Assembly: GCA_964452575.1 (NCBI GenBank)
Contig: CAYVMN010000026.1
Span: 1 to 28,070, forward strand
Direction: 5' to 3'
From: CAYVMN01 sp964452575
GTDB lineage: Bacteria; Desulfobacterota; DSM-4660; Desulfatiglandales; Desulfatiglandaceae
Length of the DNA stretch: 28,070 bases
Positions 1 through 7,462 of this stretch are shown one piece after another. Positions within the stretch are counted from its first letter, which is position 1; the number at the start of each line of letters is the position of its first letter. The translations under genes and the position numbers were made by a program. The notes below the pieces were generated by a model, which worked only from the letters and a program-made list of their open reading frames with translations, ran no database searches and was not told the origin of the DNA.

Positions 1-247
1 CCCTTACTGCTTCGAGCGCAGTGGGAATCTGTTGTTCTTTTGATCGACGCATCGCAAATCCCCGAGTTTCTAATACTTGCTCAGGATCGGGAGGTCCCAG
101 GTCCACGACAATGTTATTCTGGGTGCCAGCCAGGTACCACATGATGCAGGGCGCTTCATAGGTCACTTCCCGGTACATCCGGTACATGCAAGTCTGTTTG
201 GGAAGGGCGTCAAACATGCCGATACTTATAGGAACAAGTCGATACAT
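1..247 (-). CDS. Metallo-beta-lactamase-fold hydrolase, N-terminal part only (lactonase-like)
   Basis: Only the first 82 codons are in the window; the C-terminus lies beyond base 1. The ATG at 245-247 has a good Shine-Dalgarno (AAGGAG, six bases upstream). The translation begins MYRLVPISIGMFDA and continues with MWYLAGTQNNIVVDLGPP, which resembles the first strands and the 'nIlvDtG' turn of N-acyl-homoserine-lactonase-like metallo-beta-lactamase proteins. The metal-binding HxHxDH motif would lie further on and cannot be checked, so the family call is tentative. It starts 47 bases after the AOR-1 stop on the same strand and is probably the last visible gene of that operon. If it is a lactonase or thioesterase it could act on products of aldehyde or acid metabolism, but the sequence does not show this. 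Confidence 0.55.
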   Translation of the reverse strand, partial: MYRLVPISIGMFDALPKQTCMYRMYREVTYEAPCIMWYLAGTQNNIVVDLGPPDPEQVLETRGFAMRRSKEQQIPTALEAVR

Positions 248-294
248 GGATGTCTCCTTTTTGAGGGGGCCGATTCTTCTTTCTCCAGGGAAAA

Positions 295-2133
295 CTACTC
301 CGTGACGGTTTCTACGAATTCGGCCAGGCCGAGCTTCTCAAGGGTTTCCTGCCTTGGGGCCCCCGTTTTCTCATCCCACCCTCGCTCTCGATAATAATCC
401 AATAGCATTGGTTTCAAGGGGACGGTATTGCCCTTTGCTGGTCCATCGGGGATGGGCTCAGAAAGGGAACGCCATGGCAAGGTATCGTCTTTTCTGGCGA
501 ATCCTTCCCTAAGATTGAACAATCGCTCGATGGAGTAAATCCGGTCTGCGATGAGGGTCCTTTCTGCCTCTTGGATATTCCATCCCGTTACCGCTTCCAT
601 GAACAGAAATCTTCGATTGTTGTCGAAACCGTATCGAGAGAAGCTGCAGAAGACCAGGGAGTCCTGGAGGCAGTAGTTGTTCTGTATATTGCGTGCGATT
701 CTTTCCTTTTCCCTGTGTGTGAGGGCATCCTTTAGGTCAACGAGCTCGGCACGGAATGTGGGACCATAAGAATGGTTTGCCCCTGGCGTGGCTGTCGCGT
801 AGATGAGGCCCATACCGACGATGCTTCGAGGATCAAAAGACGCAAATCCCTGGCCCTTGGTATGCATCGCGAAACGCTCTGAACCTTTTCCGATCTCTTC
901 AGAAACCCGCTTGGTGCCTTCCGCCAGGAGGTCCCCGAATCCTTGCCTTCTGGCTATTTTCTCGATGAGGTTCATAACAACATCAGCGTCACCGAAGCGT
1001 AATGGCACCCCGTCTGTGTCTTGCGTGGTGATGAGACCCTTTTGGTAGCACTCCATAGCGAAGGCAATGACGTTTCCGGTACTAATGGTATCGAGTCCGT
1101 ACTGATTGCAAAGATAATTGGCCCTGGTAACCGCTTTGATATCCGTAATGCCACAATTGCTTCCGAGAAGTCCGATGGTTTCAAACTGAGGCCCCTGGAG
1201 TACCGTGCCCTTATAAGGTCCTGTTTTGATGATCGCCGTTTTGCCGCAGGGGAGGGGGCATCCGAAGCATGATTCATTGTGGATGTAAACCTCGTCCTTG
1301 ACGGTTTGTGCGAAGAGCCCTTCGACTCCGTCGAGGGTGGCCCTCGAATAGTTCATGATCGGCAGCGCACCGGCTTTGTAAGCCGAGGATACGGTCCCTG
1401 TCGTGCCAAAATCGATTCTGCCCTGCGATTGGGTGTCGGCTCTAACGGCTTTATAGGCGTCTTTGAGTATGGCTTTAAACAAATCGGGGTTGGCCACATG
1501 AACAGCTCCCTTTCCCCTGATGGCGATGGCCTTTAAATTCTTGGATCCCATGACTGCGCCGGCTCCTCCCCTGCCGGCGGCCCTGGATTCCGGGACCACC
1601 CCAGAGAAGCGAACCCTGTTTTCGCCTGCAGGGCCAATGGGAATGATTTTTACCGAAGGGTCACCCAGTTCATGCCGAATGGAGGTTTCTGTTTCGGTGG
1701 TCAGTTTACCCCAATGGGACCTTGCATCTTTGATCACTACCTTATCATCGTCTATGAAGATATAGACCGGGGTCTTGGCCCTCCCTTCCACGATCAGACC
1801 GTCATAGCCAGCATATTTCAGCTCCGGCCCAAAGGCACCTCCACCAGTGACAGACCTTGAGAAGGAACCTGACAAAGGGGATTTGTTAATCACGACGAAT
1901 TTGGGACTGTAAGGTGTTGCCGTCCCCTGCAAGGGGCCTGTCATGAAGGCGATCATGCTATCCGGAGAAAATGCGTCTATGTTAGGTTTGAGTTCCTTAT
2001 AGAACCAGTAACTGCCCAGACCTCTCCCCCCAAGAAAGCCCCTGGCTACCTTCTCATCTAAAGGTTCTTCCCTTATTTCTGAACGGGTCAGGTTGATTCT
2101 TAATATCTTACCAATATATCCGCCGTTAAACAT
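295..2133 (-). CDS. Tungsten-type aldehyde:ferredoxin oxidoreductase (AOR-1)
   Basis: About 612 residues, the usual AOR length. The AOR N-terminal domain is clear (GGYIGKILRINLT, GGGAFGPELKYAGYDG, RGGAGAVMGSKNLKAI), followed by the four cluster cysteines: CFGCPLPC (Cys289, 292, 296) and Cys496 in LVFCSF. These fall almost exactly where the Pyrococcus furiosus enzyme has Cys288, 291, 295 and 494, which supports the ATG at 2133. That start also has GAGAGGGG upstream. An in-frame ATG at 2148 would overlap the ferredoxin stop as ATGA and is the alternative. Family members oxidise aldehydes to carboxylic acids (some reduce acids or act on aromatic substrates) with a tungsten bis-pyranopterin and one [4Fe-4S] cluster, in the cytoplasm. 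It follows its polyferredoxin by 11 bases, so the two are surely co-translated and probably form a complex. The substrate cannot be told from sequence. Confidence 0.93.
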   Translation of the reverse strand: MFNGGYIGKILRINLTRSEIREEPLDEKVARGFLGGRGLGSYWFYKELKPNIDAFSPDSMIAFMTGPLQGTATPYSPKFVVINKSPLSGSFSRSVTGGGAFGPELKYAGYDGLIVEGRAKTPVYIFIDDDKVVIKDARSHWGKLTTETETSIRHELGDPSVKIIPIGPAGENRVRFSGVVPESRAAGRGGAGAVMGSKNLKAIAIRGKGAVHVANPDLFKAILKDAYKAVRADTQSQGRIDFGTTGTVSSAYKAGALPIMNYSRATLDGVEGLFAQTVKDEVYIHNESCFGCPLPCGKTAIIKTGPYKGTVLQGPQFETIGLLGSNCGITDIKAVTRANYLCNQYGLDTISTGNVIAFAMECYQKGLITTQDTDGVPLRFGDADVVMNLIEKIARRQGFGDLLAEGTKRVSEEIGKGSERFAMHTKGQGFASFDPRSIVGMGLIYATATPGANHSYGPTFRAELVDLKDALTHREKERIARNIQNNYCLQDSLVFCSFSRYGFDNNRRFLFMEAVTGWNIQEAERTLIADRIYSIERLFNLREGFARKDDTLPWRSLSEPIPDGPAKGNTVPLKPMLLDYYRERGWDEKTGAPRQETLEKLGLAEFVETVTE

Positions 2134-2144
2134 ATGGTCCCCTC

Positions 2145-2567
2145 TCATTCAATTTCCAAGGCGCCCGTGGGACAATAACTCACACACATGGGATTTCCGT
2201 CACAGAAGTCGCATTTCGTCGCTGTCTGATTATAAAATACAATCATATCGAAAGTGCATGCCTCCTTGCACATTTCACATCCGGTGCATATTTCTTCCCT
2301 GATGATCCAGATCCCGTTCCTCTCATCCCGTTGAAACGCTTGGACGGGGCACGCTTCCGCGCAAGGTGCTGGCTCGCATTGCCTGCAGAGATGCGGCGTG
2401 TCAATTAGGGAAACAGGGGTTTCGATATCAGGATTCCTGTTTATTTCCACCCGGAGCTTTGCCCTTCGCGGATTGAAGGCTCCCTCGTGATGCGCCATAC
2501 TGCACATGAGTTGACAAATCCGACACCCTGAACATTTTTCTCCCGTGACTTTTATTCTATTTCTCAA
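2145..2567 (-). CDS. Four-cluster polyferredoxin, electron partner of AOR-1 (AorA-like)
   Basis: A 140-residue protein with sixteen cysteines in four [4Fe-4S] motifs: CSGCRICQLMC, CRQCEPAPCAEAC, CTGCEMCKEAC and CDFCDGNPMCVSYC, ending CPTGALEIE. This layout is that of the electron-transfer subunits of AOR-type enzymes, for example AorA of the Aromatoleum AOR, which has four such clusters. I chose the TTG at 2565-2567 because GAGGTG lies six bases before it and residues downstream match the family start. An upstream in-frame TTG at 2603 has no ribosome site and would put a 12-bp inverted repeat inside the gene. It is the first gene of the minus-strand AOR-1 operon. No FAD-binding AorC-like subunit is seen in the window, so electrons presumably pass on to free ferredoxin or another reductase. 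Confidence 0.9.
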   Translation of the reverse strand: MRNRIKVTGEKCSGCRICQLMCSMAHHEGAFNPRRAKLRVEINRNPDIETPVSLIDTPHLCRQCEPAPCAEACPVQAFQRDERNGIWIIREEICTGCEMCKEACTFDMIVFYNQTATKCDFCDGNPMCVSYCPTGALEIE

Positions 2568-2580
2568 GGTATTCACCTCA

Positions 2581-2622
2581 TTATGATATTTTCGGGAAGG
2601 CAATCATTCAAAAATATCATAA
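2581..2622. repeat. 12-bp perfect inverted repeat before the AOR-1 operon
   Basis: TTATGATATTTT at 2581-2592 is the exact reverse complement of AAAATATCATAA at 2611-2622, with an 18-base spacer. The proximal arm abuts the ribosome-binding site (2574-2579) of the ferredoxin gene. It could be an operator for a dimeric regulator or, in RNA, a hairpin next to the ribosome site. A -10-like TATGAT read on the minus strand lies in the distal arm. No T-run follows, so a terminator is unlikely. Confidence 0.6.
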
Positions 2623-2847
2623 TGGATCTAACCTAAGCAACACCATACTCAATTTTCCCTAGCTAGAATCGGGAGTTGGCTATCTAAAGGCTTGGGGCTC
2701 AGGTGGGAAAAGGTCTGTTTCAAATTTTCGAAAAATGTCAAAAATATCAATATCTTATATTGTAGTTGGCGAGAACCTAATTTAATCCTCCAGCACCTCA
2801 GCCCCATAATCCAGCCTAACATCACATATGTTATGGGTTCTTTTTCT

Positions 2848-2876
2848 TTGAATGACAAGGGGAATTTCTATATAGT
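2848..2876 (+). promoter_or_regulatory. Sigma-70-like promoter for ferredoxin-2/AOR-2
   Basis: TTGAAT (2848-2853) and TATAGT (2871-2876) are separated by 17 bases and match the -35 and -10 consensus at 4 and 5 of 6 positions. Transcription would start near 2883, giving a leader of about 120 bases before the ATG at 3006. The dyad AACAT-N5-ATGTT at 2818-2832 lies just upstream and could be an activator site. Confidence 0.5.
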
Positions 2877-3005
2877 AGGTCGAGAGATAGAGGCGCCTTC
2901 TATCACAAAATCTACTTTCAAACTACAATCGACAATCGCAAACACAAATCTTCAATATTCAATCGTCAATTTTAAATTTAAGACGGCCAGTTGGGAGGAC
3001 AGTTG

Positions 3006-3494
3006 ATGCAACAACCGAAGATTCTTAAAGCGTTTAAGGAGCTTTGCACAGGATGCCATACATGTGAGATAATGTGCTCTCTGAAACATACGGGGATGGT
3101 TAAGCCGGCCCTGGCGCGGATAAGTGTAGGTTATTCTAAAGAAGACCCTCTCCCTTTGCCCATAATCTGCGAGCATTGCAAAGACGCTCCCTGTAAGGAA
3201 GCATGCCCTGTTCCCGATGCCATGTACACGGATGAAAACACGGGGGCGGTTATTATTGACGATGATTATTGTATCCAATGTCTTGCCTGCGTGGAGGCCT
3301 GTCCCTTTGGGGCCATTCAAGTAGGACCTAATCAAGAGATACTCAAATGCGACTTATGCGGGGGCGATCCGGTATGTGCCAAGTTCTGCCCTGAAGTGCC
3401 GGGGAATCGTTTCCCCCATCTGCCCTGGCCGACGCAGTCCTGTCTTCAGTACGTGGAACATTCTCAGGCAAAAAATAATCAAAGATCGATGTGA
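3006..3494 (+). CDS. Four-cluster polyferredoxin, electron partner of AOR-2
   Basis: A 162-residue protein with the same four-cluster plan as its divergent neighbour: CTGCHTCEIMC, CEHCKDAPCKEAC, CIQCLACVEAC and CDLCGGDPVCAKFC. The ATG at 3006 is preceded by GGGAGGA; an in-frame TTG at 2991 would put that ribosome site inside the gene. The tail is odd. After the last Cys-Pro a relative would read CPxGALxY, but here about fifteen extra residues rich in Pro and Trp (VPGNRFPHLPWPTQSC) come before LQYVE, and then a short basic tail. All sixteen ligand cysteines are kept, so the insertion may be tolerated or may be a contact with AOR-2. The stop lies 20 bases before the AOR-2 start, so it is part of one operon and one likely complex. 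Confidence 0.9.
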   Translation: MQQPKILKAFKELCTGCHTCEIMCSLKHTGMVKPALARISVGYSKEDPLPLPIICEHCKDAPCKEACPVPDAMYTDENTGAVIIDDDYCIQCLACVEACPFGAIQVGPNQEILKCDLCGGDPVCAKFCPEVPGNRFPHLPWPTQSCLQYVEHSQAKNNQRSM

Positions 3495-3514
3495 AGTGGG
3501 AAAGGGGAGAAATG

Positions 3515-5545
3515 ATGGACGGTCTGGGAGATCTTCTTAGAATTGATCTGAGTACTCAAGAGATTTCCAAAGAGCCTATACCTGTGGGGCTTCACCGCAA
3601 GTTTCTGGGGGGCGAAGGAATCAATGCGTGGCTCTTCTGGGAACATTTTCTGAAGGTGGACCCTAAGATCGACCCCTTAAGCCCGGATAATGTCCTAATC
3701 ATGGGTGTAGGGCCCCTGGCATCGACCGGTTTTGGGGCGGGGAGTAAGGCAAAGTTTACCTATAAATCACCGGTCTACAATATATATGGCGACACTAGCT
3801 TTGGCGGCGGCTTTGGCAGCCAACTTCGCTGGGCCGGATATGATCACATCGTCATAACCGGCAAGGCGGAACACCCGGTCTACATATGGATCAAAGATGA
3901 TTCGGTGGAAATCAGAGATGCCCGGAGCTTATGGGGAAAGGGTGTCTTGGAAACAGATGCCTTACTCAAAGCGCAGCTGGGCGAAGGGGTTGAAACAGTG
4001 TGCATTGGTCCGGCTGGTGAGAACCTGGTTCGCTTTGCCTCAATCATGGCCAGTTGTCATAGAGCTGGCGGCAGAGGGGGTGCAGGCTGCGTTTTCGGTT
4101 CTAAGAACTTGAAAGCCATCGCTGCCCGTGGAACAAAGGGTTTGTCCATATATGATCCTGATGCTCTTTTCGAAGTGGCTGAAGAGTTTCGGAAGTATAA
4201 AAATGGAGATTTGGGTTCAGCATATAATCATAGGGCCGGGACGATGAATCTAATAAGGGATATGCATTATACAGGCCTGCTTGCATACAGAAATCATCAA
4301 GGCCGTATGGTCCCGGATGAAAAAATCGATAAGCTGGACCACAACTGGTACAATAAAAACATAGGGGTGCGGTCAAAGGCATGCTCGCCTGGTTGTGGCT
4401 TCGCCTGTGGCGGATGGTATCATCTGAAGGGAAATGAAAGCCCTGGAGCCAGAAGGCACGCCGGCGAGTGGGGCACAAAACCGGAATTTGGGGCGGCAAA
4501 TCCCTTTGGCCCCGGCTGTGACCTTTCCGATCTGCCGGAGATTTGCCACATCAGTAGGATGTGTAATGACCATGGTTTGGACGTCATGGAAATCGGCATG
4601 ACCCTTTCCTTTCTCATGGAATTGTGGGAAAGAGGAATCATCAGCCGAGAAGATATCATGAAGTGGACGGGTGAGTCCCTTTCTCTTGAGTGGGGAAACT
4701 ACGAGGCCATGGAGAAAATCGTAGAATACGCAGCTTGGCGTAACAACGAACTAGGTGACATCGTTTCAGGCGGGCTTTACAGGGCGGCTCAAAGGATAGG
4801 CGATGCCAAAAACGTATCCGTCCTAAGGTATGCCATGTATGGAAAGGCCGGTGCTGCCCACGAAGGGGCGACCAGGATCCCGAGCTTTGGCATCGCTATG
4901 GCAGTAGCCCCCATCGGTGCTCACCACTTGAAGGGCACGGGGATAAGTGCCGGCGTATCGGAGAAGTTCCTGGGTAAGCCAGATGGCTCAAGCATCTTTG
5001 GCTTAATCGCAAAAGGGGGAGGACTAAAAGAAGGAGAGGGAGCCTCTAAATATGTGTTACAGGGGGCCGGCCATGCTCTTGGCGAGATATTTGCGGCCAT
5101 GGCTAATTCTCTCGGCGTGTGCTACTTCCTTTGCAGCCACAGTAGTTTGAAGGAGATCCCCTTGGACATACTTTCTAAGGGCGTGCAGGCTGTCACTGGA
5201 ATAACGCTGACCCCCGAAGAGCTCATAACCGCAGCGGATAGGGTGACAAATATCCAGAAGGCCTTCAATAGCAGGCTCGGTTTGCGAAGAGAGGACGATA
5301 CCGTATGCTACCGGTGGATGAATGAACCGATACTGGAGGGATTTGCCAAGGGTATGAAGGTCGCCGATTTCCTTGAACCCATGAAGGATGAATATTACGA
5401 CTATAAAGGATGGGATAAGGAAACATCTTTACAGAAAAAAGAGAAATTGGAGGAGCTGGATCTGAAAGATGTAGCGCTAGTACTGGCCGAAGAGGAGGGA
5501 TTGGCTTGTGGTCCCAGCCCCACTAACCCCTTCCCGCCAGGCTGA
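3515..5545 (+). CDS. Divergent AOR-family tungsten oxidoreductase (AOR-2)
   Basis: About 676 residues, some 60 more than AOR-1 or AOR-3. The family core is clear: LLRIDLSTQEI, FGGGFGSQLRWAGYD, RAGGRGGAGCVFGSKNLKAI and the C-terminal cluster Cys in NSLGVCYF. The first cluster motif is unusual: ACSPGCGFACGG gives Cys290, 294, 298 (CxxxCxxxC) where the other two copies have CxxCxxxC. The region before the last Cys (MYGKAGAAHEGATRIPS, then GAHHLKG) also differs from AOR-1 and AOR-3, so the substrate pocket is probably different. The tail after about residue 640 is long and ends Pro-rich (SPTNPFPPG). Two adjacent ATGs (3512, 3515) follow GGGGAG; 3515 has the better spacing. A GTG at 3491 overlapping the ferredoxin stop is the alternative. 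It is AOR-like but I cannot assign it to BamB or any characterised enzyme. Confidence 0.88.
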   Translation: MDGLGDLLRIDLSTQEISKEPIPVGLHRKFLGGEGINAWLFWEHFLKVDPKIDPLSPDNVLIMGVGPLASTGFGAGSKAKFTYKSPVYNIYGDTSFGGGFGSQLRWAGYDHIVITGKAEHPVYIWIKDDSVEIRDARSLWGKGVLETDALLKAQLGEGVETVCIGPAGENLVRFASIMASCHRAGGRGGAGCVFGSKNLKAIAARGTKGLSIYDPDALFEVAEEFRKYKNGDLGSAYNHRAGTMNLIRDMHYTGLLAYRNHQGRMVPDEKIDKLDHNWYNKNIGVRSKACSPGCGFACGGWYHLKGNESPGARRHAGEWGTKPEFGAANPFGPGCDLSDLPEICHISRMCNDHGLDVMEIGMTLSFLMELWERGIISREDIMKWTGESLSLEWGNYEAMEKIVEYAAWRNNELGDIVSGGLYRAAQRIGDAKNVSVLRYAMYGKAGAAHEGATRIPSFGIAMAVAPIGAHHLKGTGISAGVSEKFLGKPDGSSIFGLIAKGGGLKEGEGASKYVLQGAGHALGEIFAAMANSLGVCYFLCSHSSLKEIPLDILSKGVQAVTGITLTPEELITAADRVTNIQKAFNSRLGLRREDDTVCYRWMNEPILEGFAKGMKVADFLEPMKDEYYDYKGWDKETSLQKKEKLEELDLKDVALVLAEEEGLACGPSPTNPFPPG

Positions 5546-5751
5546 ACCTGACCACTCTCCCTGCCCTCAAGATCAAATCTTCCCCAGTCTCAGGCCTTCT
5601 CTGGTGAGGGTCATGGCCGGGGCCCTCATTGGATTCAAATGCTTATCCGGTAACGGAGGCAGTTTCCACATGGCACGGACGTTGCAGCAATAACATCTTT
5701 CGACAAGATTGAAACAGCGCAACGGATCTCAGGAAGAGTAGGAGAGTCAAA

Positions 5752-6951
5752 ATGGGCCTCCCCTATCGGTTTAATCGGATGGAGCTTGCGGGTTCCCTGG
5801 GGGATTTTGGAACGATTCTTCCCCTGGCCTTGGGGATGATCATGATAAACGGCCTCGATCCTCTGGCCGTTTTCTTTTGTGTGGGGATCTACTACATCTT
5901 TTCAGGGGTATATTTCGGTGTAACCTCTCCTGTCGAACCGATGAAGGTTATTGGGGCTTACGCCGTCGCCACCGGCATTAGCTCCTCACAGCTCTTCGCC
6001 TCCAGTGCCCTTGTCGGCATCTCCCTCTTGGTGATCGGCGGGACTGGGGCTATCAGGGTGGTCGGCCGATATGTCCCTACCCCCGTGATCCGTGGCGTTC
6101 AGCTCTCTACAGGTGTCCTCCTTGTATCTCAAGGGGTCAAGCTGATGCTGGGCTATTCCAAGTTTCAGCTCATGCACAGAGCTGCTGAGCCCTTTCTGGC
6201 CGTGCATTATCTGGGGCCCATACCCATCGGCATCCTCATCGGCGTGATCCTGTCGGCCCTCACCCTTCTTTTGCTCGATAACAGGAAAATTCCCGCGGCC
6301 TTGGTTGTGGTCTTGGCCGGCCTGGGCCTGGGCCTCCTCTTGGGAAGGCATGAGGGACTGGACAGGCTCCAAGTAGGACTGAATATCCCATCTTTACTAC
6401 CCGCAGGATTCCCTTCTGGGGCGGACTTTGCTTCTGCATTTGTCCTCCTGATTCTTCCACAACTGCCGATGACCCTTGAAAACGCGGTCATTTCAAATGC
6501 AGATCTATCCAAACAATATTTCGGAGAAACATCGAAGAGGGTAACCCTCTCTGGTCTGTGCATCAGCATGGCCATTGCAAACCTACTGAGTTTCTTTTTT
6601 GGCGGCATGCCAATGTGCCATGGTGCAGGGGGATTGGCCTCTCGTTATCGTTTTGGAGCCCGTACAGCAGGATCCAATATCCTAAGCGGTCTCATCTTTC
6701 TTGTTATTGCTGTGTTACTGGGACAGCATGCCTTGTCCGTCTTCTATCTGTTGCCTATGTCGGCCTTAGGGGTATTGCTCATCTTCGCGGGGAGCCAGCT
6801 GGCACTCACGGTCATTGACATAAAGGAACGGAAAGAGCTATTTGTGGTCCTGTTGATGTTGGGAATCACCCTGGCGTCAAACCTTGCGGTGGGATTTATT
6901 ATAGGAATTGCCCTTGCCTATGCATTGAAATCGGATCGGCTGAAGGTCTAG
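5752..6951 (+). CDS. MOT1-type molybdate/tungstate (or sulfate) transporter
   Basis: A 399-residue integral membrane protein with about ten to twelve hydrophobic segments. It carries both signature stretches of the MFS_MOT1 (molybdate transporter) family: NRMELAGSLGDFGTILPLAL at the N-terminus and PMCHGAGGLASRYRFGARTAG near residue 290. Characterised relatives move molybdate; many homologues are annotated as sulfate transporters, and tungstate is handled by some oxyanion systems of this kind. Its position 206 bases after AOR-2 makes tungstate or molybdate uptake for the AOR cofactor the favoured reading, but sulfate is possible given the rhodanese that follows. The ATG at 5752 has TAGGAGAG five bases upstream. 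The stop TAG shares its last base with the GTG start of the next gene, so the two are translationally coupled. The 206-base gap before it shows no clear promoter, so it may be read through from AOR-2. Confidence 0.82.
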   Translation: MGLPYRFNRMELAGSLGDFGTILPLALGMIMINGLDPLAVFFCVGIYYIFSGVYFGVTSPVEPMKVIGAYAVATGISSSQLFASSALVGISLLVIGGTGAIRVVGRYVPTPVIRGVQLSTGVLLVSQGVKLMLGYSKFQLMHRAAEPFLAVHYLGPIPIGILIGVILSALTLLLLDNRKIPAALVVVLAGLGLGLLLGRHEGLDRLQVGLNIPSLLPAGFPSGADFASAFVLLILPQLPMTLENAVISNADLSKQYFGETSKRVTLSGLCISMAIANLLSFFFGGMPMCHGAGGLASRYRFGARTAGSNILSGLIFLVIAVLLGQHALSVFYLLPMSALGVLLIFAGSQLALTVIDIKERKELFVVLLMLGITLASNLAVGFIIGIALAYALKSDRLKV

Positions 6952-7457
6952 TGGCTGAGAAAGAGAAACACAAAGGTATCTGGGTGCGGGCGGCCTGGCA
7001 GGCCGGGGGCATCATACTGGTAGCTGTAGTCCTGGGACTTCTGTTAAACCAAGTCCGACCCCGCAGAGTCCCTCTGGTTACGAGCTGGTCACCAGAGGCC
7101 CGGTTGACCCTTGAGTCGGGGGAAAACATCGCTATCTCCATTGAGAAGGCAAGGGAGGTCTTTCGATCCAAGAAGGGGGTGTTTCTGGATGCCAGATCCC
7201 CAGAGATCTACCAGCGTGGGCATATCCAGGGCGCCCGCAACCTGCCCTGGGAGGCGATGGACGAATACTATAAATCCGTGATGGCGGATATTCCCAAAGA
7301 CAGCCTAATCATCGTCTATTGTGACGGAGACGCATGTGCCTTGAGCAAAGACCTGGCCATTGAGCTGCTTTTCAGGGGATACGGAAATGTGAGGGTCCTG
7401 GTAAATGGCTGGAGCGCATGGGTAAAGAACGGGCTGCCGGCTGTCAGGGGTTCCTAA
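6951..7457 (+). CDS. Membrane-anchored rhodanese-domain protein
   Basis: 168 residues: a positively charged N-terminus, one transmembrane helix (about residues 14-33, ending LLLNQVRPRR), a linker, then a rhodanese domain (about 60-165). The domain has the Asp80-Ala-Arg82 pair (FLDARSPEIY), the GHIQGARNLP motif and an active-site Cys124 in YCDGDACALS; Cys129 in the same loop could allow disulfide or persulfide chemistry. Family members carry sulfane sulfur as a Cys persulfide. The anchor orientation suggests the domain faces the periplasm, but this is not certain. The GTG start overlaps the transporter stop by one base, with GAAGG upstream inside the transporter gene. Its place between a MOT1 transporter and a MauE/DoxX-like protein suggests a membrane-linked sulfur or thiol function. 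Confidence 0.88.
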   Translation: MAEKEKHKGIWVRAAWQAGGIILVAVVLGLLLNQVRPRRVPLVTSWSPEARLTLESGENIAISIEKAREVFRSKKGVFLDARSPEIYQRGHIQGARNLPWEAMDEYYKSVMADIPKDSLIIVYCDGDACALSKDLAIELLFRGYGNVRVLVNGWSAWVKNGLPAVRGS

Positions 7458-7462
7458 AACGG

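Larger units (their letters stand above)
2568..3005. promoter_or_regulatory. 438-bp AT-rich divergent control region between the two AOR modules
   Basis: No convincing gene lies here; short open frames lack ribosome sites and family resemblance. The region is much richer in A+T than its flanks. It holds, from left to right: the inverted repeat at 2581-2622; two 12-base arms pairing at 11 of 12 positions (2694-2705 and 2794-2805); the palindrome TTTTCGAAAA at 2725-2734; the dyad AACAT-N5-ATGTT at 2818-2832; a sigma-70-like promoter at 2848-2876; and a tract of CAATCG/TTCAAT-type simple repeats from about 2910 to 2985. I could not fold it into any riboswitch class I know, including the molybdenum/tungsten cofactor RNA. 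Confidence 0.6.

Noticed and set aside
77..394. Plus-strand open frame of 105 codons
   Set aside because: It lies antisense to the lactonase-like gene and the AOR-1 end, has no family resemblance and no good ribosome site.
2568..3005. Molybdenum/tungsten cofactor riboswitch before the AOR genes
   Set aside because: I could not find the conserved stems of that RNA class by eye; the region is mostly AT-rich simple sequence.
3515..5545. AOR-2 as the class II benzoyl-CoA reductase subunit BamB
   Set aside because: BamB also belongs to the AOR family, but the visible N-terminal sequence does not match what I recall of BamB and no other bam genes are in the window.
5508..5693. Short plus-strand frame after AOR-2
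   Set aside because: It begins inside AOR-2 and ends in the spacer before the transporter; no recognisable motif, so it is treated as spacer.
6207..6608. Long antisense frames within the transporter and other GC-rich genes
   Set aside because: They are shadows of strongly supported genes; the sense products have full families and motifs, the antisense ones none.
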